From NCBI RefSeq assembly GCF_027594545.1, contig NZ_CP115160.1, positions 2,117,001 to 2,181,000 on the forward strand: 64,000 nucleotides of DNA, read 5' to 3'. Positions 17,784 to 27,574 of this stretch are shown in pieces. The position numbers and the translations under genes were made by a program. The DNA is from Algoriphagus sp. TR-M9. Its GTDB lineage: Bacteria; Bacteroidota; Bacteroidia; Cytophagales; Cyclobacteriaceae. The notes beneath the pieces were generated by a model. The model did no database searches. It saw nothing but the letters and a program-made list of their open reading frames with translations, and was not told where the DNA came from. Position 1 is the stretch's first letter; each line of letters opens with the position of its first letter.

Positions 17784-17820
17784 ATAGACTATGCCTAATC
17801 CCTGGCATAGTCTATATTTT
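17784..17820 (+). terminator. Perfect 12-bp inverted repeat with T-rich tail
   Basis: ATAGACTATGCC, an eight-base loop, and GGCATAGTCTAT form a perfect stem (17784-17815) followed by ATTTTG. It lies 39 bases after the FecR stop. The stem is only moderately GC-rich, so it may act as a leaky terminator or RNA-stability hairpin that sets the level of the downstream STN gene. A possible early ATG of that gene lies inside the stem, which argues for the later start. Confidence 0.55.
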
Positions 17821-17850
17821 GTTAACTTTGAATTTCATAATCAGTCTTCA

Positions 17851-19620
17851 ATGACGAGCTCTGTTTCATTTACTCGAGGCCTATTTTTGGGTTTGATTTT
17901 TTTGCTTTACCAATCCACTGCTTTTTCTCAGTTTTTGGAAAAAAAAATCAGTCTAAAGCCTGCTGCTGAGGACTTAAACCTCAAGCAGGTGCTGGATACA
18001 CTTTCTGCTGAAAACGACTTTTATTTCTCCTACGAAAGTAGCCTGCTGGATTTGAAGCAGGAATTGAAAACACCGAACTACTCAGGCACCATCAGAAATT
18101 TTCTAGAAACGGAAATCGGCGATCAATATGAGTTCAAAGAACTGCCCGGCTACATTATCATCCGTTTTGCTCCCGAAAAATTAGACCTGGATGCAGAAAT
18201 GCAAACCCGATTCAGAAGGGTAACTATCAAAGGTCAAATCACCAATATCCGCACCCAAGAAGGTGTCAATCAAGCCAGTATTTATGACAAAAACACGCTT
18301 GCATCTACCCTTACTGACGAAAATGGCTATTTCGAACTAAAATATAAGAAAGACAATTCCTCGATCTGGCTAACGCTTAGCAAAGAAAATTACAGAGATA
18401 CCACCTTTTTACTGCTGCCCACTGTGGATATAGTGGCTGATCAGGAAAACAAAAGGTTTCGCTATTTACCTGGGGACAGCACCACCCAATCCATTGAGGA
18501 AAGCTTTATGGGGAGGCTATTTATTGGTTTCCGGCAGCGGCTCCAGGGTATCAATGTCGGAAGCTTTTTTGCAGAGAGTCCCTTCCAAATGTCCTTGGTG
18601 CCGGGGATCAGTTCCAAAGGTATTTTCAACAGCCAGACCATTAGTAACTTTTCCCTAAACCTTATCGGAGGTTACACTGCTGGCATTGAGGGAATGGAAA
18701 TAGCCGGGATTTTCAATATCAACAAAAGGGATGTGAAATCTTTTCAGGCCGCCGGGATTTTCAATATGGTAGGCGGTGGTTCCAAAGGTTTTCAGGTAGG
18801 CGGAATCTATAATCTGGTGTACAAAAATGTGGAAGGCTTGCAGGTGGGTGGCATTTATAATCAGGTACAGGGCAATGTAAAGGGGCTACAAATCGGAGGA
18901 ATTAACAACAGAGTGAAGGGCTCGGCAGATGCACAAATTGGTGGTATTTTGAACCAGGCCAGTGCTTCAGATGTCTTGCAGATAGCAGGAATCGCTAATC
19001 ATAGTAGAGAAAAGGCCGGCTTTCAGCTGGCTGGGATAAGCAACAGTAGCTCAGGCGAAGTCAACCACCAAATTTCCGGAATATTCAACCGGGCAAAATC
19101 AGTGAACGGGTTTCAATTTGCGCTCATCAATGCCGCAGAGCAGAGCGACTACCCCATCGGGCTATTGAACTTTATCAAAAACGGTGAAAAGAATCTGACT
19201 TTTGCGATTGACGAATCTGGGTTTACTCACTTTGGATTCAGATCCGGAGGCCGGAAAATGTACGGGATAGTAGGTTTGGCTTACCAGCTCAGGGAGGTGG
19301 ATACGCCCTACGCACTAGAGGTAGGGATGGGAATTCACTTGATTCCTTCTCGTAGGTTTTCCTTGGACACCGAGTTCGTAGCCATGACTGCCAGTGATTT
19401 TGTCGCTGTAAATAACCATATACAGTCATTTAGATTATTGCCCGGTGTAAACTTGGGCAAACACTTCAGACTATTTGCAGGACCAAGTCTTAATTTTGCT
19501 TTCCTAGATCCGGGTCAGGAAAACTTCACGGATGGTTGGAATATTTTGGAAAAAACCAATTCTACGGGAATATACAGAAGCTATGGCGGTGTGACAGGAG
19601 GCCTACAGGTGGTGTTTTAA
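17851..19620 (+). CDS. STN/carboxypeptidase-regulatory surface protein with about ten 20-residue repeats
   Basis: 589 residues from the chosen ATG, with a signal peptide (about 1-26, ending FSQ). An STN (secretin/TonB N-terminus) domain follows (about 30-115), then a carboxypeptidase-D regulatory-like domain (about 135-205). The middle (about 235-430) carries imperfect repeats of roughly 20 residues with the core GLQVGGIYN or GFQLAGISN, as in LA_2272-type surface repeat proteins. A C-terminal part of about 130 residues (AYQLREVD to GGLQVVF) looks like the end of an outer-membrane barrel. An STN domain after a FecI/FecR pair normally belongs to a SusC-like TonB receptor; here the receptor is replaced by this repeat protein. 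Confidence 0.8.
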   Translation: MTSSVSFTRGLFLGLIFLLYQSTAFSQFLEKKISLKPAAEDLNLKQVLDTLSAENDFYFSYESSLLDLKQELKTPNYSGTIRNFLETEIGDQYEFKELPGYIIIRFAPEKLDLDAEMQTRFRRVTIKGQITNIRTQEGVNQASIYDKNTLASTLTDENGYFELKYKKDNSSIWLTLSKENYRDTTFLLLPTVDIVADQENKRFRYLPGDSTTQSIEESFMGRLFIGFRQRLQGINVGSFFAESPFQMSLVPGISSKGIFNSQTISNFSLNLIGGYTAGIEGMEIAGIFNINKRDVKSFQAAGIFNMVGGGSKGFQVGGIYNLVYKNVEGLQVGGIYNQVQGNVKGLQIGGINNRVKGSADAQIGGILNQASASDVLQIAGIANHSREKAGFQLAGISNSSSGEVNHQISGIFNRAKSVNGFQFALINAAEQSDYPIGLLNFIKNGEKNLTFAIDESGFTHFGFRSGGRKMYGIVGLAYQLREVDTPYALEVGMGIHLIPSRRFSLDTEFVAMTASDFVAVNNHIQSFRLLPGVNLGKHFRLFAGPSLNFAFLDPGQENFTDGWNILEKTNSTGIYRSYGGVTGGLQVVF

Positions 19621-19767
19621 TCAGTAGTATTGGCATTGATAAAACTCATCCAAAACCTACTTTAGAAACGAAATGTACGACTGACGATCTGGGATTTACG
19701 GCGTCTTGCTGAATATCGAATGAGTAATGTTAAATGATGAATAATGAAGTTCACTAGCGGTAATCTT

Positions 19768-20655
19768 TCAATCTTCCACATGACTCAAATTCCTCACATC
19801 CACACTTACTTTCATGACTTGTTCACTTCCACTGTAGACTATGCCTTTCAGAGGTGTCACATCACTGAAATCCCTCCCATAGGCTACCCTGACGTGTTTA
19901 TCGTTGACCAATAGATTATTAGTAGCATCAAATTCTACCCAGCCTAAATCTGGGATGAAGACGGCTATCCAAGCATGGGAAGCATCTGCTCCTATCAACT
20001 TCGGTTTACCCGGTGGAGGTAAGGTTTCTATGTAGCCACTTACATACTTTGCTGCCAAACCCAAAACTCTCAAACAAGCCAAAGAAAAATGAGCAAAATC
20101 CTGGCAAACGCCTTTTTTATGCTCAAATACCTTAACCAAAGGAGTGCTGATATCAGTAAACCCTGGAGTAAAAGCAAAATCCTTAAAAATCCTGCTGTTT
20201 AAATCCAATACTGCATCCATGATAGGGCGATTGGGAGTAAAGGATTTTAACGCATATTCCTTAATCTCTTCTATCAGTTGGACATGAGGTGATTCCAAAT
20301 AATATTGGCGGGTGTCATTTGGCGCAGCTGTACTGTGCAGCCAGTTCACCACCTTTTCCCAAGCTTCTGTTTCTTCGGGTTTGGCCTTAATCCATTCCGG
20401 GCTCTTCAAGGTGACGGTACTTTTCGATTTGACTGTCAACTTCTTATGAGACCGCTCAATGGAAAAATACAAATACTTGTTTCCGAAAAAATCTGTTCGC
20501 TCTACTTCAAAACTAGGCTTTGGACTTATGTCATAGCCTGTACTATTTACAGTTTGGAAATCCAGATCTGCGGGAATCTGAAACATCAGATTATGGCAGA
20601 GTGTGGCCGGAAACTCATAAATATAGTCTGTAATATGTGTGACCTGATACTTCAT
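19768..20655 (-). CDS. Transglutaminase-like cysteine protease-fold protein
   Basis: 295 residues. An N-terminal beta domain (about 1-85, MKYQVTHITDYIYEFP) is of the bacterial transglutaminase N-type, and the catalytic core has Cys184 in KKGVCQDFAHF, His227 in ASHAWIAVF and Asp243 in WVEFDATNN, a complete Cys-His-Asp triad. There is no signal peptide, so it is probably cytosolic. The gene overlaps the ATP-grasp/alpha-E gene by four bases (ATGA) and is last in a three-gene operon. In such operons the enzyme is predicted to act as a peptidase or amidase on an isopeptide product of the linked ligases. That role is inference from published comparative genomics. Confidence 0.9.
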   Translation of the reverse strand: MKYQVTHITDYIYEFPATLCHNLMFQIPADLDFQTVNSTGYDISPKPSFEVERTDFFGNKYLYFSIERSHKKLTVKSKSTVTLKSPEWIKAKPEETEAWEKVVNWLHSTAAPNDTRQYYLESPHVQLIEEIKEYALKSFTPNRPIMDAVLDLNSRIFKDFAFTPGFTDISTPLVKVFEHKKGVCQDFAHFSLACLRVLGLAAKYVSGYIETLPPPGKPKLIGADASHAWIAVFIPDLGWVEFDATNNLLVNDKHVRVAYGRDFSDVTPLKGIVYSGSEQVMKVSVDVRNLSHVED

Positions 20656-23189
20656 ATTTCAGGAATAAAGGAGCTTTGAATCATCTGATAGCCACTACCT
20701 GTGTGACTAAAGTATTTTTCATAAATAATATCCGAGGTTTGGTGCAGCAGCGCTATCACTTCATCCATCAACTGGACTAATCGCTCAAACTTTTGATGCT
20801 CCGGATGTAGGGCGCATAGCTCATCCATGTCACACAGTCTGATTTTGGTGATGGCATCTAGCAAGCTTTTTCTTTCATTACTGAAAAGCTCCTGCTCGTC
20901 CTGACTACCCAGGGTTTTTAGGTGTTTATCAATTTCTTTCAATTGAAAAACCAATGCCCTGGGGTTATCCTCGTGAAGAATCAATAGACTCAATACCCCA
21001 TGCATCTCCAGGTTGGACCTGTATCTATAACGGTAAGTCACCAAACTTTCATTGCATCGCAAGGTATCCTCCATTAGCTCCTTATTTGACTCTACATCAT
21101 ATGATGTAGCTAACATTTCGCGGAGAATAGTGCAGTTATTAGCCGCCGATTCTATAAACCTTCCTATGTTCAACAGGTGCCAAGTTGGTTCCCGGGTCAT
21201 GTTATCAATATTCAACCCATAGAAAGCCATCAGTTTCACCACCATATTATCCAAACTTTGGTAGGCTTGCATCATGTTGATACTTGATTTTTTCATGATG
21301 TGGAGTTCTTCGGAGATGCTGTCCAAAATCCTCCAGGTATCTAAGCTCAACCTATCCCGGACCGCAAAGGCATTCGACAGGAAACATTGTATGGAAAAGG
21401 CTAGACTACCGGACTTTTCTGAATCATAAACCAGAGAAAGTAATTCTCCTTCTGGATTTTTCAATTTTTCGGGTTCAGTGAATCCCGGCAAAGTATCCGT
21501 CATCACCGTAAGCGTTCTCAGCAGGGTACTGAGCACTGGATTTTCATGCAAATGGATGTCCTCATCGGCTTCATTATAAGTCAGTAGGGTCATCCGCATC
21601 AAACGTACCGTATAAGCCGCCCGCTCCAGATATCTTCCCAGCCAGAAAAGCCGCTCTCCAGTACGGCTAGGCAGTACATTTCTAACCAGTGGCTGTATTT
21701 TGATGGGTTTTGATGTAGGCAATGCAGTTTTTGCTTTGCCTAATATCCAAGTGTCTTTACTGATACCTCCAGTCTGGTTGGAAACCAAAAATGCCCCTTT
21801 CTCAGGGGAACTTCTAGACAAACCACCCGGCATGACTTTATAGCTATTGTTTTCAGAATCAGCCACCACATAACTGCGAAAAACTGCATTCCTTGCTTCT
21901 AACTTTTGATTGATCCAAGAGGGTGTGGTAGAAAACTCTACCATTTCCTGTCCCACAAACATGTATGGGCTTTGCAAAATCTCCTTCTTCAGTTTTTCAA
22001 GCTCTACCTTAGTGAGATTTCCTCCGAAAATCGACTTGTGATTGGTTCCTCTATAAATATTTCGAATGACTAAGGTTTCAATGTGATCAAAAACATAAGC
22101 CATCTCCTTGGGTTGCCCACACCACCAGGTAGCTACAGAGGGCAGTGCCAAATCTTCACCTAGCAGATACTTACAGATCTTGGGCAGAAATGCCATCAAT
22201 CCAGGGTTTTCCATCACTCGACACCCTAAAGGATTGATCACCAAAACTTTTCGCTGTCGGATCGCTTCCATCAAACCCACTACTCCCAAATGAGAATCGC
22301 TTCGGAATTCCAAGGGATCGCAAAAGACATCGTCTACCCTTCGGATGATCACATCTACTTTCTCTAGCCCTTTGATCGTTTTCAGCCAAACATACCCATC
22401 ACTTACCGTCAGGTCCTCACCAAAAGCCAAGGTAAAACCCATAAATGAGGAAATATAGGCATGCTCAAAGAAGGTCTCATTGGTGGGACCCGGAGAAAGA
22501 AGAACCACACGAGGGTTTTCCTTATTATTCGTGGTAAGCTGGCTAAGCGTATTTTTGAAGGTCTGATAATACGAGGTGATCTTACTGACATGATTTTCCC
22601 GGATCAAATCCGGAAAAACCCGGGTCATCGCAGCTCTGTTTTCGAAGGTATAGCCTGCTCCAGAGGGAGCGTCTGTGCGGTCATGGAGTACCCACATTTT
22701 GCCATTTGGCCCTCGGGCCAGATCAGAAGAATATTGGATCAACTGCTGCTCGCCATCCAGCTTGATGTGATGGGCCTGCCGTAGAAAACCCCTATGATTA
22801 TAGACCAACTCAAAAGGTATATGACCTTCTTTGATCAGAGACTGATCTCCATATAGATCCCTCAATATCAGATTTAAAAGCTGTGTTCTCTGAATCAATC
22901 CTTTCTCTATCCCTTCCCACTCCTCGGTACTGAAAACCATAGGAACAGGATCCAAAATCCAGGGTCGGTTCATCCCGTCTGGATCTCCATAGACGTTATA
23001 GGTCACACCATTTTCTCGCAGCTGTCTACCTACTTCTTCATGAAATTGAGCCATGCGCTCAGATCCGATCTGTTCGTAGTATTTTGCGATGCGCTCCCAG
23101 TGCGGTTGGATCTTCCCTTGGTCTGTGGCCATTTCATCTAGAAACGGCGCGTTATTGAACATTTTTTCAATAAGATAAGCCTCAATCAT
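20652..23189 (-). CDS. Circularly permuted ATP-grasp plus alpha-E domain protein
   Basis: 845 residues. The first part (about 60-480) matches the circularly permuted ATP-grasp family, with NYGD-like VYGDPDGMNRPWILDPVPM, GPNGKMWVLHDRTDAPSGAGY and LSPGPTNETFFEHAY. The second part (about 515-830) is the alpha-helical alpha-E domain (DUF403), starting LPSRTGERLFWLGRYLERA. In many bacteria these are separate genes or one fusion; here they are fused. It is the middle gene of an operon, 34 bases after the DUF2126 gene and overlapping the small transglutaminase by four bases. ATP-grasp proteins of this type are predicted peptide ligases. The physiological substrate is unknown. Confidence 0.92.
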   Translation of the reverse strand: MIEAYLIEKMFNNAPFLDEMATDQGKIQPHWERIAKYYEQIGSERMAQFHEEVGRQLRENGVTYNVYGDPDGMNRPWILDPVPMVFSTEEWEGIEKGLIQRTQLLNLILRDLYGDQSLIKEGHIPFELVYNHRGFLRQAHHIKLDGEQQLIQYSSDLARGPNGKMWVLHDRTDAPSGAGYTFENRAAMTRVFPDLIRENHVSKITSYYQTFKNTLSQLTTNNKENPRVVLLSPGPTNETFFEHAYISSFMGFTLAFGEDLTVSDGYVWLKTIKGLEKVDVIIRRVDDVFCDPLEFRSDSHLGVVGLMEAIRQRKVLVINPLGCRVMENPGLMAFLPKICKYLLGEDLALPSVATWWCGQPKEMAYVFDHIETLVIRNIYRGTNHKSIFGGNLTKVELEKLKKEILQSPYMFVGQEMVEFSTTPSWINQKLEARNAVFRSYVVADSENNSYKVMPGGLSRSSPEKGAFLVSNQTGGISKDTWILGKAKTALPTSKPIKIQPLVRNVLPSRTGERLFWLGRYLERAAYTVRLMRMTLLTYNEADEDIHLHENPVLSTLLRTLTVMTDTLPGFTEPEKLKNPEGELLSLVYDSEKSGSLAFSIQCFLSNAFAVRDRLSLDTWRILDSISEELHIMKKSSINMMQAYQSLDNMVVKLMAFYGLNIDNMTREPTWHLLNIGRFIESAANNCTILREMLATSYDVESNKELMEDTLRCNESLVTYRYRYRSNLEMHGVLSLLILHEDNPRALVFQLKEIDKHLKTLGSQDEQELFSNERKSLLDAITKIRLCDMDELCALHPEHQKFERLVQLMDEVIALLHQTSDIIYEKYFSHTGSGYQMIQSSFIPEI

Positions 23190-23223
23190 AGCCCAAAAAT
23201 CAACTAATTCCGCATCATTTTAA

Positions 23224-26200
23224 TCAGATTTCTCTTTTTTTATATCTGCGCAGATCCATGGTATAAGGGAAATCTGGGTTGACTTCTTCGACTAGTACAG
23301 TATAATCGGTGTCAGCTTTCGTCTCGGTAATATATCTCCCAGATTGATTTTGCTCCTGAGCTAAAGGTACGGTAGGCTGGGAAATGGTATGCCCATAATC
23401 AAAAAAGCGTGAAACTCGCCTGGCTTCCGCTTCATAGCTATTTACCGGGAAGTTATCATAACTTCTTCCGCCAGGATGCACCACATGATATTGACATGCA
23501 GCCACAGATTTCTTGGTCCAGGAGTCATATAAGTCTATCACCAAGGGCGTATCTATCCCTATGGTGGGGTGCAGCGCAGAATAAGGCTGCCAAGCTCGGT
23601 AACGAATACCAGCTACAAACTCCCCTTGAACTCCTGTGTTTTTCAGTGGAATCCTGTAACCATTGCAAAGCAAAAAGTACCTAGAGTCTGTCAATCCCGA
23701 GATTTTCACCTGCAGTCTTTCCAGGGAAGAATCCACATACCTGGCTGTACCCGTACTGGACATCTCCTCTCCCAGTACATGCCAGGGCTCAATCGCCATG
23801 CGCATATCTATATGAATATCTTCTGCTTGTAGCTCCCCGATGAAAGGAAAGCGGAAGCTGAAAAATGGATCAAACCATGAAATATCAAAACCATACCCAG
23901 CACCTTTAAGATCATTTACCACCTCTTTCATATCCTTTTGACAATAGTGTGGCAGCAGGAACTTATCATGCAAAGTAGTCCCCCACCTCACCAATTTATG
24001 CTTGTAGGGCTCTTTCCAAAACCAGCTGAGCAAAGCCCGAATCAAAAGTAGCTGCACCATGCTCATTCGGAAATGAGGAGGCATATCGAAACCTCTGAAT
24101 TCTAAAATCCCTAATCTACCACTACTGGAATCCGGAGAGTGCAATTTATCAATGCAAAACTCCGCTCTATGCGTATTTCCAGTAATATCCACAAGGAGAT
24201 TTCTGAAAATCCTATCCACCATCCAAAAGGGAATTTCATTTTCCTTTCCCTCAGGAACCTGCTGAAAAGCCAATTCCAACTCATACAACATATCATCTCT
24301 GCCCTCATCTACTCTAGGAGCTTGACTAGTAGGCCCTATGAACTGGGTAGAGAATAGATAAGAGAGTGCAGGGTGATGCTGCCAGTAGGTAATGAAACTT
24401 CTCAGGACATCTGGCCTTCTCAATAGTGGGCTGTTTTCCGGGGAATCTCCACCTAGGGTGATGTGATTTCCTCCCCCGGTACCGGTATGCTTTCCGTCCA
24501 CATTAAATTTCTCGCTGATGAGACGGGTTTCCCGCGCCTTTTCGTAAAGCGTACCGTAATTTTTCAAAACCTCCTTCCAGGATTTGGCAGGTTGAATATT
24601 CACCTCGATCACACCAGGGTCTGGTGTAATCATCATTTTTTCAATCCGTTTGTCCGCAGGAGGGTCATACCCTTCGATGAGAATAGGCATATTTAGTTTT
24701 AGAGCGGTACGCTCCACAGCTGCCACTAGGTCTAGATAATGCGCTATAAAAGAAACAGGAGGAAAGAACACAAAAAGCTTTCCTTCACGAACTTCCGTCA
24801 CCAGAGAGGTCTTAAATACACGTTCAGAGTTTATGGGGTCCCTTTTTACCGGCTTCTCAGACTCAGGAAGCGCATCCACTGGGGCAAATAGATCACTCTC
24901 AGGCTTAAGGGGTTCTTCTTTGGCAGGGGTAAAAGCAATAGCGTCCAAAGGCAACCTTAACCCTGCAGGAGAATTCCCCGGAATCAAAAACATATCCTTT
25001 CGGCGGAATTCCCACCTGCAACTCATCCATCTCTGCTCGGTATATTCCCACTCCAATGGAATGGAAAATCCTACTGGCTTGTCCATGCCTTCATTGAGCA
25101 ACTGAGATAGTTTCTGCCGCTCCAAAGGGGACTTCAAGTCATACTTATAAGGATCCACATTGACAGGAATATTGCCTTCCTGCCAGATAAAGTAGAAAGG
25201 GTCCTCATATAGTGGACGAATATTTTTGGGATCTATACTCAACTGCTCTACTAGCTCAGCAGCAAACTTTTTCGCATCATCTGAGGTCAATTTGTAATCT
25301 TTAGACAGGTCTGCCATCAGATGATCATGGTGCCAAAGCGGCACCCCATCTTTTCTCCAGAAACAGGCTAGTTTCCAGCGGGGCAAAGGCTCACCAGGAT
25401 ACCATTTTCCTTGTCCATATTGCATGAGCGCCCCTTTCCCAAATTCATCTTTGAGTTTGTGAAACAGTATATTGGCTAACTTACGCTTATGTTCACCATC
25501 AGCATCGGAGTTCCATTCCGGAGCATCTTGATTGTCCACGGCTACGAAGGTGGGTTCACCTCCCATAGTCAGCCGCACATCATTATCTACTAAATCCTGA
25601 TCTACCTGATCCCCTACTGAAATGATTTTCTCCCATTGCTCATCGCTGTATGGCTTGGTCACTCGCGGAGTTTCTTTTATCCGGGTCACCTTGTTTTCGA
25701 AATGAAACTCGGTCTCAGCTGGCTCGGCCATACCGGAGATGGGAGCGGCATCCTGTGGACTAGGCGTGCAGGCCAGTGGGATATGCCCTTCTCCTGCAAA
25801 CAATCCGGAGGTGGAGTCCAAGCCTATCCAACCAGCTCCCGGGACATAAACTTCTGTCCAGGCATGAAGATCTGTGAAATCAGCCTCTGGACCTGATGGT
25901 CCATCCAGAGATTTCTCGTCAGCAGTCAACTGGACCAAATAACCAGAAGCAAAACGTGAAGCCAAGCCTAAATGCCTCAAAACCTGTACAAATAGCCAGG
26001 CAAAATCACGACAAGAACCTGATCCTAAAGTCAGGGTTTCTTCGCAGGTCTGCACACCGGGCTCCATTCGCACATGATACTTCAGCTCTTGGTTGATCAT
26101 GGCATTAATGGCTACCAGATAATCCACGGTGATGATATCCTTTGTGATTAGGGACTTAGCCTTTTCTACCAATTTTAGCAGAAGAGGATCTTTTTCTTTG

Positions 26201-26559
26201 ATGTCCAAATAAGGTCCTAGTTGGATTTTGAGACTTTCCTCATATTCAAAAGGAAAAGTGGAAGCATAGTCATCCACAAAGAAATCAAAAGGATTAAGCA
26301 CCACCATATCCGCAATCACTTCCACATCGATCTCGAAATACTTGACTTTCTCAGGAAAAACCACTCTGGCCAGGTAATTTCCAAATGGATCCTGCTGCCA
26401 ATTGATGAAATGGTTTTCAGGCTTGATATTCAAAGAATACCCCTTGATGTGTGTGCGTGAATGTGGTGCGGGCCGAAGGCGAATCACCTGCGGGCTTAAA
26501 CTAATATGCTTTTCGTAATCATACTTGGTATAATGCCGGATCGCTACTTTAATAGACAT
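23224..26559 (-). CDS. Transglutaminase fused to DUF2126 (predicted amidoligase)
   Basis: 1111 residues. A bacterial transglutaminase N-domain (about 1-85) is followed by a transglutaminase core with Cys183 in GSGSCRDFAWLF, His232 in LHAWTEVYVP and Asp248 in GLDSTSGL. From about 300 to the end is the DUF2126 region, with RLTMGGEPTFVA, GKWYPGEPLPRWKL, TGTGGGNHITLGGD and EFRGFDMPPHFRMS. DUF2126 has been predicted to be a glutamine-synthetase-fold COOH-NH2 ligase (amidoligase), which suits the adjacent ATP-grasp protein. It is the first gene of the operon. It lacks a signal peptide, so the system is probably cytosolic. Confidence 0.92.
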   Translation of the reverse strand: MSIKVAIRHYTKYDYEKHISLSPQVIRLRPAPHSRTHIKGYSLNIKPENHFINWQQDPFGNYLARVVFPEKVKYFEIDVEVIADMVVLNPFDFFVDDYASTFPFEYEESLKIQLGPYLDIKEKDPLLLKLVEKAKSLITKDIITVDYLVAINAMINQELKYHVRMEPGVQTCEETLTLGSGSCRDFAWLFVQVLRHLGLASRFASGYLVQLTADEKSLDGPSGPEADFTDLHAWTEVYVPGAGWIGLDSTSGLFAGEGHIPLACTPSPQDAAPISGMAEPAETEFHFENKVTRIKETPRVTKPYSDEQWEKIISVGDQVDQDLVDNDVRLTMGGEPTFVAVDNQDAPEWNSDADGEHKRKLANILFHKLKDEFGKGALMQYGQGKWYPGEPLPRWKLACFWRKDGVPLWHHDHLMADLSKDYKLTSDDAKKFAAELVEQLSIDPKNIRPLYEDPFYFIWQEGNIPVNVDPYKYDLKSPLERQKLSQLLNEGMDKPVGFSIPLEWEYTEQRWMSCRWEFRRKDMFLIPGNSPAGLRLPLDAIAFTPAKEEPLKPESDLFAPVDALPESEKPVKRDPINSERVFKTSLVTEVREGKLFVFFPPVSFIAHYLDLVAAVERTALKLNMPILIEGYDPPADKRIEKMMITPDPGVIEVNIQPAKSWKEVLKNYGTLYEKARETRLISEKFNVDGKHTGTGGGNHITLGGDSPENSPLLRRPDVLRSFITYWQHHPALSYLFSTQFIGPTSQAPRVDEGRDDMLYELELAFQQVPEGKENEIPFWMVDRIFRNLLVDITGNTHRAEFCIDKLHSPDSSSGRLGILEFRGFDMPPHFRMSMVQLLLIRALLSWFWKEPYKHKLVRWGTTLHDKFLLPHYCQKDMKEVVNDLKGAGYGFDISWFDPFFSFRFPFIGELQAEDIHIDMRMAIEPWHVLGEEMSSTGTARYVDSSLERLQVKISGLTDSRYFLLCNGYRIPLKNTGVQGEFVAGIRYRAWQPYSALHPTIGIDTPLVIDLYDSWTKKSVAACQYHVVHPGGRSYDNFPVNSYEAEARRVSRFFDYGHTISQPTVPLAQEQNQSGRYITETKADTDYTVLVEEVNPDFPYTMDLRRYKKREI

Positions 26560-26808
26560 AGACTAAAAGGAAAAATTCTGGTTGATAAAAGCATCTAGTC
26601 AACAATTTTTGAAGACCAATCGGGTATTTGGGCTATTAATATGAGTTGTAATTTAAAGTAAGTCAGCTTGGATCAAAGCTTTTTGCTTAAGAAATATACC
26701 AATAGAGCAGTTTATTTAGGATATAGTACCAGTTGTATTTTTTCAAAAAATCATGAATTGGTGCAAATTCTTCTTCTGTAAGTAAACATTTCTATTTAGT
26801 TTCAATGG

Positions 26809-27483
26809 ATGGAAAAAAACAAGAAGAAAATCCTGGTCATAGATATCGGGGGCTCAAATGTGAAAATCCTGGCTACAGGTGCTCAAGAAAGAATAAAAAT
26901 ACCATCTGGAGCTGATTTTAAGCCCGAAGAAATGGTAGAACTAGTTAAGGAAAATGCCTCAGATTGGGAATACGATATGATTACCATGGGTTTTCCGGGA
27001 ATAGTGAAAGAAAATCGAATCATCAGTGAGCCTGTAAATCTGGGCAAAGGCTGGAATAAATTTGATTTTCAGGCCGCTTTTAACCTTCCCATCAAATTCA
27101 TCAACGATGCCGCCATGCAGGCATTGGGAGGATACGAGGGTAAAAAACTGCTTTTTTTGGGATTAGGTACAGGATTGGGCACTGCTATGGTGATCCATAA
27201 TACCATTCTCCCTATGGAAGGCGGACATTTGCCATTTAAGAAAAAAACTTTCGAAGAATACATCAGCAAGGAGTACCTAGCCAAAAAAGGCCCTGAACAC
27301 TGGGAAAAGAATGTTCAAAAAACCATCAAAATTTTCAGAAGAATCTTCCAGCCAGATGATATCCTGCTCGGTGGTGGCAATTCGAAGTTACTGACCGAGG
27401 TTCCGGAGGACTGCAGGCTCGGAACCAACCAAAATGCATTTAAAGGTGGTTTTAAGTTTTGGGAAGAGGATTTCAAGCTTTAG
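26809..27483 (+). CDS. ROK-family sugar kinase (polyphosphate glucokinase-like)
   Basis: 224 residues with the sugar-kinase/ASKHA layout: phosphate 1 loop IDIGGSNVKIL (about 12-22), MGFPGIVKENRII (about 60-73), the catalytic region FINDAAMQALGGYEG (about 98-112, Asp in NDA), phosphate 2 LFLGLGTGLGTAMV and the adenosine loop LLGGGNSKLL. Short length and FPGIV recall polyphosphate/ATP glucokinases more than ROK repressors, and there is no HTH. It probably phosphorylates glucose or a related hexose. It is a single gene, upstream of a serine hydrolase lipoprotein and divergent from the DUF2126 operon. Confidence 0.8.
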   Translation: MEKNKKKILVIDIGGSNVKILATGAQERIKIPSGADFKPEEMVELVKENASDWEYDMITMGFPGIVKENRIISEPVNLGKGWNKFDFQAAFNLPIKFINDAAMQALGGYEGKKLLFLGLGTGLGTAMVIHNTILPMEGGHLPFKKKTFEEYISKEYLAKKGPEHWEKNVQKTIKIFRRIFQPDDILLGGGNSKLLTEVPEDCRLGTNQNAFKGGFKFWEEDFKL

Positions 27484-27574
27484 AATGGAAACCTTTATTC
27501 TCATTTTTTGAAGTACCTGCTGGAATTGATATCTGAACACCATTCAAAACAAACCTATACCCAATCTAATCCCT

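Noticed and set aside
16771..19620. SusC/SusD polysaccharide-utilisation locus
   Set aside because: The STN protein has no TonB plug or long barrel, and no SusD-like lipoprotein or glycosidase follows.
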